6,534 nucleotides of DNA from Pseudomonadota bacterium (lineage in GTDB: Bacteria > BMS3Abin14). How positions within the stretch are numbered: position 1 is the stretch's first letter; every line of letters starts with the position of its first letter. The notes under the pieces are model-generated. The model did no database searches and was not told where the DNA came from. It saw only the letters and a program-made list of their open reading frames with translations. Positions 1-4,945 of this stretch are shown here, in pieces. Made by a program: the position numbers and the translations under genes. The DNA lies in NCBI GenBank assembly GCA_003229755.1, contig QIFJ01000032.1, positions 1 to 6,534 on the forward strand. Direction: 5' to 3'.

Positions 1-24
1 AAGTCATCGCGAGTCACGCCTGTG

Positions 25-102
25 GGCCGGGGTTTTGGTGAATCACGAAGCGAAGCTAAAAGGGGGTTGCGAAGGCGAGTGATTACACCCAGAAACCCGG
101 CC
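25..102. repeat. GC-rich imperfect inverted repeat (stem-loop) downstream of the Trm112-family gene
   Basis: The arms at 25-46 and 79-102 pair almost completely: GGCCGGG with CCCGGCC at the base and AATCAC with GTGATT at the top. Between these are one G-A mismatch (32/95), one G-T wobble (35/92) and two single-base bulges (85 and 90). The loop (47-78, 32 nt) is purine-rich on the plus strand, with a GAAGCGAAGC motif near one end and GCGAAGGCGA at the other. The base of the stem lies 39 nt past the stop of the Trm112-family gene. No U-tract follows it on the minus strand within the window. It could be a REP-like dispersed palindrome, an mRNA 3'-end structure or a non-canonical terminator, and the sequence alone does not decide. 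Confidence 0.75.
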
Positions 103-141
103 ATATTAATACAACTACCGTAATTTCACCAACTAACCATT

Positions 142-315
142 CTATTGATCCAGGGGCTTGGCTTCATCAATAAGCATTATGGGTATACCATCCTCAACCC
201 GATACCTTAAACGACACCCTCCACAAACAATTCCTTTCCCATCCTCTTCCAGCTCAACCTCGCCCTTGCACTTCGGACAGGCCAGTATATCCATTAACTC
301 TTTGCTGACAGACAT
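142..315 (-). CDS. Trm112/YcaR-family zinc-ribbon protein (UPF0434-like), 57 aa
   Basis: A small 57-residue gene, identified by reading the reverse strand. The protein begins MSVSKELMDILACPKCKGEV and ends IPIMLIDEAKPLDQ. It has two Cys pairs, Cys13-Pro-Lys-Cys16 and Cys31-Gly-Gly-Cys34, followed by LRYRVEDGIPIML. This is the signature of the bacterial Trm112-like/YcaR family (usually about 55-65 residues), which folds as a single zinc-ribbon-like domain. Eukaryotic and archaeal Trm112 is a scaffold for methyltransferases. The bacterial role is not settled, and I do not assign one. The start is firm: ATG at 315 with GGGAGG 4 nt upstream (320-325). In enterobacteria ycaR lies between lpxK and kdsB, so a place after lipid A genes is expected for the family. 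Here it is separated from the acyltransferase gene by 161 nt containing a large inverted repeat, so it may have its own promoter. Confidence 0.9.
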   Translation of the reverse strand: MSVSKELMDILACPKCKGEVELEEDGKGIVCGGCRLRYRVEDGIPIMLIDEAKPLDQ

Positions 316-319
316 TTTT

Positions 320-325
320 CCTCCC
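320..325 (-). promoter_or_regulatory. Strong ribosome-binding site of the Trm112-family gene
   Basis: GGGAGG on the minus strand, four A residues before the ATG at 315. It fixes the start of this small gene and argues that the 57-codon frame is really translated. Confidence 0.85.
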
Positions 326-341
326 TTATATAATGTGTCTT

Positions 342-370
342 TTAAAAGGCTAATTTATCTGCACTGTTAA
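342..370 (-). promoter_or_regulatory. Possible sigma-70-like promoter for the Trm112-family gene
   Basis: On the minus strand, TTAACA (370-365) and TTTTAA (347-342) are separated by 17 nt, which is the ideal spacing. The -35 is a fair match to TTGACA, but the -10 is poor. A start near 335 would leave a leader of about 20 nt containing the GGGAGG ribosome-binding site. It lies between the heptamer hairpin and the gene, in an AT-rich stretch where a promoter would be expected if the hairpin separates the two transcription units. The call is weak. Confidence 0.2.
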
Positions 371-375
371 CTATT

Positions 376-465
376 GTTCCAAGTTCCATGTTCCAACTTC
401 CAAGCAAAATTAATCATTTTCAGATATATGATAATACTTGGAACCTGGAACCTGGAACTTGGAAC
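376..465. repeat. Inverted arrays of heptanucleotide tandem repeats forming a long hairpin
   Basis: The left arm has four tandem heptamers at 377-404 (TTCCAAG, TTCCATG, TTCCAAC, TTCCAAG). The right arm has five at 437-471 (CTTGGAA, CCTGGAA, CCTGGAA, CTTGGAA, CCTGGAA). The arms are inverse complements: 376-404 pairs with 437-465 over 29 positions with three mismatches (397/444, 396/445, 389/452). In a minus-strand transcript the 396/445 mismatch becomes a G-U pair, so the RNA helix is slightly better in the direction of the flanking genes. The 32-nt spacer (405-436) is AT-rich. The right array ends 5 nt after the stop of the acyltransferase gene. There is no run of U after the stem in either direction, so it is not a standard intrinsic terminator, although it may still end transcription, protect the mRNA 3' end, or be a dispersed repeat of this genome. 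Confidence 0.9.
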
Positions 466-476
466 CTGGAACTCGC

Positions 477-1151
477 TTAATACCCTGCAATCCTGTCCGC
501 TTCCTTCTGCAGTTTTATAAGCACTTCCTGAAGCCTGATACAGTCACGCTCGACCGCTTCCTCACCGAGGTCGCTGTCCATGTATATCGGATCACCATAC
601 AGGACCACCCCCCGACTGAAGGGAAACGGTATCATATACTTGTCCCAGGCTTTATGAAAGATATGCGCCGGCTTAGCTGAAGCAACCAGCGGAAGCAGCG
701 GAGCGCCGACCTTTTTGGCAAGATAGACGGCCCCTGGTTTCACTTCATTAATAGGACCTTTGGGACCATCCACCGCAAAAGTTGAATGGTAACCGTTCTC
801 CATGAGTTTTTTCAGGCCTATGAGACCCGATGCGCCGCCTCTTGAGGCGGACCCTCTGACGATCCTGAATCCGAAACCTGAAAGAGTTCTTGATTGAAGT
901 TCACCGTCCCGACTCAAGCTGGACATAACACCAAGTTTTCTGCCCCTTAAATGACCGATGAGGAGAAATTGCCTTCCGTGAAAAAAAACAATAACAACCT
1001 CAACGCCTGCCGATTCCAGGCGATCAATAGTGTCAACACCAACCACCTTCAGGGATACGGTTAAACAGATACTCCTTATGAGAGTTCGAACCAGCCTGGG
1101 TACAAGCCAGCCGGTAAATCCCAGATTTTCCTTTACATCTTCCGTTGGCAA
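477..1151 (-). CDS. DUF374 / lysophospholipid acyltransferase-family protein, candidate lipid A late acyltransferase
   Basis: This is a 224-residue acyltransferase of the DUF374 type, distantly related to PlsC-like enzymes. Visible motifs are FFHGRQF (56-62, catalytic-type His58), SSLSRDGE (77-84), IVRGSASRGG (97-106), FAVDGPKGP (125-133) followed by Lys138-Pro-Gly, and a hydrophobic stretch GAPLLPLVASA (149-159). The N-terminal amphipathic or hydrophobic segment (about 15-37) suggests membrane association. DUF374 proteins occur beside lipid A genes in many delta- and epsilonproteobacteria. The epsilonproteobacterial LpxJ secondary acyltransferase is, to my recollection, of this kind, so a role in adding a secondary acyl chain to lipid A is plausible but not shown. 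The start is a TTG at 1151, the only good candidate, with AAAGGA 6 nt upstream. There is no ATG or GTG in frame between it and msbA. The gap from msbA is 68 nt, so it is probably the last gene of the operon. Confidence 0.83.
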   Translation of the reverse strand: MPTEDVKENLGFTGWLVPRLVRTLIRSICLTVSLKVVGVDTIDRLESAGVEVVIVFFHGRQFLLIGHLRGRKLGVMSSLSRDGELQSRTLSGFGFRIVRGSASRGGASGLIGLKKLMENGYHSTFAVDGPKGPINEVKPGAVYLAKKVGAPLLPLVASAKPAHIFHKAWDKYMIPFPFSRGVVLYGDPIYMDSDLGEEAVERDCIRLQEVLIKLQKEADRIAGY

Positions 1152-1157
1152 CGTCAG

Positions 1158-1163
1158 TCCTTT
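1158..1163 (-). promoter_or_regulatory. Ribosome-binding site supporting a TTG start of the DUF374 gene
   Basis: AAAGGA on the minus strand lies 6 nt before the TTG at 1151. No in-frame ATG or GTG lies between the msbA stop and this point. The next in-frame GTG falls inside the conserved domain, so the TTG start is preferred. Confidence 0.65.
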
Positions 1164-1174
1164 CGCCCTGCCCG

Positions 1175-1191
1175 CCGGGAACCTGTTCCGG
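1175..1191. repeat. Small palindromic hairpin in the msbA-DUF374 gap
   Basis: GGAACCTGTTCC (1178-1189) is a near-perfect palindrome. With flanking CC and GG and one bulged G it can form a stem of about 7 bp around a very short loop. It lies in the only sizeable gap of the operon (68 nt). No U-tract follows, so it is not an intrinsic terminator. It shares the 8-mer GGAACCTG with the heptamer arrays at 437-471, which may be chance. Confidence 0.4.
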
Positions 1192-1219
1192 TTGTGGAGC
1201 TCAGCGCGGTAAAGAACCT

Positions 1220-2962
1220 CTAACCGACATCCTCCACAAGCAGGGAATACAGGCGAGCGTATTCACCGCCACGTTCGATAAGTTCCGCATGCTTTCCGGA
1301 TTCCGTTATCTTTCCGTCTGTAACGACCAGAATTCTGTCGGCGTTCCGGACGGTAGAGATCCTGTGCGCTATTATCAGCGTTGTCCTGCCGACTACCAGA
1401 TTGTCAAGAGCCCTGGACACGAGGTGCTCGGATTCCGTGTCCAGGGAAGAGGTTGCCTCGTCCAGGATAAGGACCGGAGAATCCTTGAGAATAGCCCTTG
1501 TAATGGAAAGCCTCTGACGCTGCCCGCCAGACAGCATTGTTCCCCTTTCACCAATGATCGTTTCAAGGCCTTCGGGCATGGATTGAACAAAATCGCTGGC
1601 GTATGCGGCCACAAGCGCCCTGTTGATATCATTTTCGGTCAAACCGTCCATCCCGTAACAAATATTATTTCTGACGGACTCATTGAAAAGCACTACCTCC
1701 TGAGAGACGATAGAGATCTGGTTCCTCAGGCTTTTCTGCGTTACGTCTCGAACGTCATGCCCGTCAACGCTGATTTTTCCCTCTTTAACGTCGAAAAACC
1801 TGGGTATCAGGTTCACCATGGTCGTTTTCCCGCCCCCGCTGGTACCAACAATAGCGAGTTTTGTACCTGGCTCGATCCTGAGGTTGATATCCTTGAGTAT
1901 CCATTCCTCGCCATACCGGAAACTTACGTGGTCAAACTCGATCAGGCCTTCAACCCGACCCAGGTCAATCGCCCCGGGAGTATCCTGAATATCAGGTGTA
2001 ATATCAAACAACTCAAACACCCTTTCCGCCGCAGCCAGGCCCTGCTGCATAACGTTGTTCACGGAGTTCATATGCTTCACAGGTTCGTACATGAGAATAA
2101 GCGCAGTAAGAAAAGAGAAGAACTCGCCCACCGTCATGCTTCCGTTCATGACCATCGTTCCTCCCATCCATATTATGAGTGCCGCCGATGCAGCCCCGAC
2201 AAACTCCATCACAGGCTGGGACAGGGCGCGCACCTTCTGCACTTTCAGAAAAGTGACGACGAGACCTTCATTCTCCTCCTCGAACCGCTCAAGTTCGAAC
2301 TCCTCGGCGCCTGAGGCCTTTACGAGGCCCATGCCGGAAATCCTCTCCTGCATAAGCTTATTCAGATCTCCCATCTGTTCCTGGCTCCTTCTGCTTGCCT
2401 CCTTCATTATGCTGCCGAACCTGAACATGGGATAAATGGCAAAGGGAAAGCCGATCAAGCCGATCGCGCCCAGAGTAGGGTTCCTGTAAAGGACCACACC
2501 GGCAAGGGCAACCAGAGTAAAAACATCTCTTACGGCTCCGGTAAGGGCATCTGTTATAGCGCTCTGGATCATACTTACATCGTAGGTAACCCTCGACATA
2601 AGTATACCCGTCGGTGTTTCGGTAAAGTAGGCCATGGAGAGCCTGTGGAGATGCCTGTAGAGGTCATTTCGGATATCCCTGATAATACGGATTCCCGCGG
2701 CGTTCATCACGTATGTCCGGACATAGCGGAATATGCCCTTCATGAGGTAGATGATAATGATGGCCGCGGGAACGATAACCAGCATTCTGCGGTCCTGGGT
2801 AATGAAAACGTCATCTAACACGTTCTTCATCAGCAGGGCTATGGCCGCTGTACTGCCTGCAACACCGATCATTGCCAGCGACGAGATCACAAGCTGGCCA
2901 ATGTATGGCTTCACGTACTTGAACAGACGACGGTAGATCTGCGCTATGTGCCTGAGTTTCAT
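1220..2962 (-). CDS. msbA: MsbA-type lipid A/LPS ABC exporter (half-transporter)
   Basis: This is a homodimeric ABC exporter with a fused membrane domain. MsbA flips lipid A core from the inner to the outer leaflet of the cytoplasmic membrane using ATP. From the chosen ATG it has 580 residues (E. coli MsbA has 582). Six hydrophobic segments lie at roughly 22-47, 60-80, 140-160, 163-185, 245-275 and 280-297. The nucleotide-binding domain follows from about 340, with Walker A GTSGGGKT (373-380), Q-loop Gln421, signature LSGGQ (477-481), Walker B VLILDEATSSLD (497-508, catalytic Glu502) and switch His533. The start at 2962 is preferred because a GAGGTGAGG Shine-Dalgarno, overlapping the lpxB stop, precedes it. 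An upstream ATG at 3025 in the same frame would overlap lpxB by 56 nt and add an Arg/Pro-rich leader foreign to the family. Substrate identity rests mainly on the operon context, because ABCB-type exporters look alike. Confidence 0.93.
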   Translation of the reverse strand: MKLRHIAQIYRRLFKYVKPYIGQLVISSLAMIGVAGSTAAIALLMKNVLDDVFITQDRRMLVIVPAAIIIIYLMKGIFRYVRTYVMNAAGIRIIRDIRNDLYRHLHRLSMAYFTETPTGILMSRVTYDVSMIQSAITDALTGAVRDVFTLVALAGVVLYRNPTLGAIGLIGFPFAIYPMFRFGSIMKEASRRSQEQMGDLNKLMQERISGMGLVKASGAEEFELERFEEENEGLVVTFLKVQKVRALSQPVMEFVGAASAALIIWMGGTMVMNGSMTVGEFFSFLTALILMYEPVKHMNSVNNVMQQGLAAAERVFELFDITPDIQDTPGAIDLGRVEGLIEFDHVSFRYGEEWILKDINLRIEPGTKLAIVGTSGGGKTTMVNLIPRFFDVKEGKISVDGHDVRDVTQKSLRNQISIVSQEVVLFNESVRNNICYGMDGLTENDINRALVAAYASDFVQSMPEGLETIIGERGTMLSGGQRQRLSITRAILKDSPVLILDEATSSLDTESEHLVSRALDNLVVGRTTLIIAHRISTVRNADRILVVTDGKITESGKHAELIERGGEYARLYSLLVEDVG

Positions 2963-2971
2963 CCTCACCTC
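2963..2971 (-). promoter_or_regulatory. Double Shine-Dalgarno of msbA overlapping the lpxB stop
   Basis: GAGGTGAGG runs directly into the ATG at 2962. The first GAGG has 5 nt spacing and overlaps the lpxB TGA (2972-2970). This decides the msbA start against the in-frame ATG at 3025, and suggests translational coupling of msbA to lpxB. Confidence 0.75.
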
Positions 2972-4109
2972 AGAAAGAAAAGGTCTCCAGCACGGCTTCG
3001 GCCGCCTGGCTCGAGGCTCCTTCACCCTTGAGGCTGATCATGACCTCACGACCGGCCTCAAGGTAGACTCTACGCACATCTTCTCTTGCAAGCAGGCCGA
3101 GGGACTCCCTGGCAAGCCTTTCCGGAATAACCTTATGCTGAAGAAGCTCGGTGACCACATCCCTGCCGGTCAGAAGGTTGGGCAGGCTCACCCTTGGAAC
3201 GTTCAGCAGCCTCATACCCAGAGAATAGGTCAGCCAGGAGGTCTTATAGGCTACAACCTGCAGAGCGCCCAGCAAAAAGGCCTCCAGGGTTGCGGTTCCG
3301 GAGGCTACAATGGAGACATCAGCTGCCTGAAGGACCGCTCTTGATTCACCATTGGTGATAGTTACATCGAGGCCGTTTTCCTTAATTATTCTGTCAAGCA
3401 TGTCCACAGAGACCGTAGAGGCGCGCGGCAGGAAAAATCTTACAGGCCCATCCAGCTCCAGTGAGATCAATCTTGCAGCCTGTAGAAAGACAGGCAGCAT
3501 CCTCTGTATTTCAGCCGGCCGGCTTCCCGGCAGAATACCGATAATGGTTTCCGGACCGTTGATGGAATATCTTTCGCGGAACTGCTTGAAACTTCCATCA
3601 TCTTTGAGAAAATCCACGATCGGATTGCCAACGTACTTTACCGGGACTCCCTGCGACAGATAGAAGTTCTCCTCGAAGGGAAAGATCGCAAGGATCATGT
3701 CAACGCTTTCCCGGATCTTCTTTATTCTTCCCTTTCTGGATACCCACAATTTAGGGGCCACATAATAAACGACCGGGATCCCCAACGCTTTGGCCTTACC
3801 GGCCAGGTTTATGTTCATACCTGGAAAATCTATTAAGATAAGGCCGTCCGGCGGATCAGTCTTAAGCTTACTGACAAGTTTTTTCCTTATTTTCAGCAGC
3901 GGGACGATCCTGGCGAGCACTTCAGCTATACCCATGACTGAAAGATCCTTGATATCCACGACAAGATCCACTCCGGCCTCTGCCATGGCATCTCCGCCAA
4001 CACCATAAACAGTCAGGTCCGGAACTATTTCCTTAAGCGACCTGACAAGACGGCCACCGTACATGTCTCCCGAAGCCTCGCCGGCTATGATCATTATTCG
4101 CCTGCTCAC
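2970..4109 (-). CDS. lpxB: LpxB, lipid-A-disaccharide synthase (GT19)
   Basis: LpxB condenses UDP-2,3-diacylglucosamine with lipid X to form the beta-1,6 disaccharide-1-phosphate at the inner face of the cytoplasmic membrane. The protein has 379 residues, the usual length. Family motifs occur in order: AGEASGD (9-15), YGVGGDAM (35-42), LIDFPGMN (92-99, Asp94 matching catalytic Asp98 of E. coli), FPFEENFY (143-150), ILPGSRPAEI (192-201, Arg197 matching Arg201), SGTATLEA (270-277) and LPNLLTGR (309-316). Several normally conserved spots differ: APKLWVSR (118-125) where SPxxWAWR is usual, GNP (161-163) where GHP or GHT is usual, and VVTELLQ where VVPELLQ is usual. I chose the GTG start at 4109 because it makes a 4-nt GTGA overlap with lpxI and has GGGGGA about 6 nt upstream. 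An ATG five codons later (4094) is the alternative. The stop overlaps the Shine-Dalgarno of msbA. Confidence 0.95.
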   Translation of the reverse strand: MSRRIMIIAGEASGDMYGGRLVRSLKEIVPDLTVYGVGGDAMAEAGVDLVVDIKDLSVMGIAEVLARIVPLLKIRKKLVSKLKTDPPDGLILIDFPGMNINLAGKAKALGIPVVYYVAPKLWVSRKGRIKKIRESVDMILAIFPFEENFYLSQGVPVKYVGNPIVDFLKDDGSFKQFRERYSINGPETIIGILPGSRPAEIQRMLPVFLQAARLISLELDGPVRFFLPRASTVSVDMLDRIIKENGLDVTITNGESRAVLQAADVSIVASGTATLEAFLLGALQVVAYKTSWLTYSLGMRLLNVPRVSLPNLLTGRDVVTELLQHKVIPERLARESLGLLAREDVRRVYLEAGREVMISLKGEGASSQAAEAVLETFSF

Positions 4110-4945
4110 AGGAAATCCCCCAGAGAGTCTTCATCAGCTGAAACCAGTACTACTCCGCTTTCCCGACACAGCCGCAGTATCTCTTCCCGGTTCAGCAGAA
4201 TGCACTTTTCAGCCTCAACAGCGAGAAGCTTGCCGCCTGCCACTGCCAAAGTCTGAACAGTCTTCGGACCAACTGTGGGGACATCAAACCTGAAATCATG
4301 GTCGTCCGCGGACACCTTTACCGCCACTATCCCATCCCCTGCCAGGCTTCCAGCGCGGCGGATCGCCTCATCCGTGCCTTCAACGGCCTCAACAGCGATC
4401 ACCGACAGGTCCTTGACAATTACCGTCTGTCCTATATTCAGCCTTGCCATCTCTTTTGCGATCTTCCAGCCAAAGGCAATATCTCTCATATGAGCCTGGC
4501 TGGGTTGCCCCTCCGTCAACAGCCCGACCTCCGGGAGGAGATCAGGTACAAACCGGGTTGTTTCCGCTATGAGAAAACCCTCACTTTCAAAAGCATCCGT
4601 CAGCCCCCTGAGGATGGTACTCCCCCTGAAGTCATCGAGCCCGGCGAGAACACATCTGAGCTTTTCATCGATGGGGCTCGATCCCATATGGCGAATATGG
4701 TCGATCTTTCCGGCCAGCAGGAGATCGCTAATTCCGGCTTCCTTCAGCCCGTCAACTATTTCCTGGAATTGTCCTACCTGGTACCAGCGCACGGTTCTAC
4801 CCGGCGATTCGATATCAGGAGAGGTCTCTCCCACGAGAGCGGCTATATAGAGCCCGCGACCGGCATTCTCGACCGCTGAGGCAAGAACCAATGGCAGTTC
4901 ACCGTGCCCGGCAACAATGCCTACCGGAGCAGCGGCGTCTGTCAT
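4106..4945 (-). CDS. lpxI: LpxI, UDP-2,3-diacylglucosamine pyrophosphatase (DUF1009 family)
   Basis: LpxI hydrolyses UDP-2,3-diacylglucosamine to 2,3-diacylglucosamine-1-phosphate (lipid X) and UMP, the step done by the unrelated LpxH in E. coli. The 279-residue protein shows the N-terminal segment GIVAGHGELPLVLASA (about 9-24), a central LLLAGKIDHIRH stretch (76-86), and the C-terminal catalytic domain with TEGQPSQAHMRDIAFGWKIAKEMARLNIGQTVIVKDLSVIAVEAVEGTDEAIRRAG (about 144-199) and RFDVPTVGPKTV (219-230). Asp221 in FDVPTVG probably corresponds to the Asp reported as essential in Caulobacter LpxI (Asp225, from memory). The ATG at 4945 overlaps the lpxA stop (ATGA) and follows a GAGAGGGG purine tract. 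The stop overlaps the GTG start of lpxB by 4 nt. Its place immediately before lpxB fits, since its product is one of the two LpxB substrates. Confidence 0.95.
   Translation of the reverse strand: MTDAAAPVGIVAGHGELPLVLASAVENAGRGLYIAALVGETSPDIESPGRTVRWYQVGQFQEIVDGLKEAGISDLLLAGKIDHIRHMGSSPIDEKLRCVLAGLDDFRGSTILRGLTDAFESEGFLIAETTRFVPDLLPEVGLLTEGQPSQAHMRDIAFGWKIAKEMARLNIGQTVIVKDLSVIAVEAVEGTDEAIRRAGSLAGDGIVAVKVSADDHDFRFDVPTVGPKTVQTLAVAGGKLLAVEAEKCILLNREEILRLCRESGVVLVSADEDSLGDFL

Noticed and set aside
25..465. Both hairpins have exactly 32-nt loops, suggesting a shared element type
   Set aside because: The loop sequences and stems are unrelated (purine/GC-rich against AT-rich), so the equal length is most likely coincidence.
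376..471. CRISPR array
   Set aside because: The units are 7 nt, contiguous, without spacers, and inverted between the two halves, so this is not CRISPR architecture.
376..471. Classical Rho-independent terminator for the lipid A operon
   Set aside because: The stem is long and interrupted with a 32-nt loop, and no U-rich tract follows it on the minus strand. A terminator role is left open only as a hypothesis.
438..680. Plus-strand open frame starting inside the heptamer array (MEPGTWNLEPGT...)
   Set aside because: The repetitive N-terminus is just the translated heptamers, and the remainder is antisense to the acyltransferase.
1145..2314. Long plus-strand open frame of 389 codons opposite msbA
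   Set aside because: It is antisense to the conserved ATP-binding and membrane domains of msbA. Its translation has no recognisable domain, and it is best explained as a codon-bias shadow.
2963..3025. Upstream in-frame ATG (3025) giving a 601-residue MsbA
   Set aside because: It would overlap lpxB by 56 nt and add an Arg/Pro-rich leader not typical of MsbA. The ATG at 2962 has a strong ribosome-binding site and gives the family length.
4298..4879. Plus-strand open frame of 193 codons opposite lpxI
   Set aside because: It lies wholly within the well-supported lpxI gene on the other strand and shows no family motifs.
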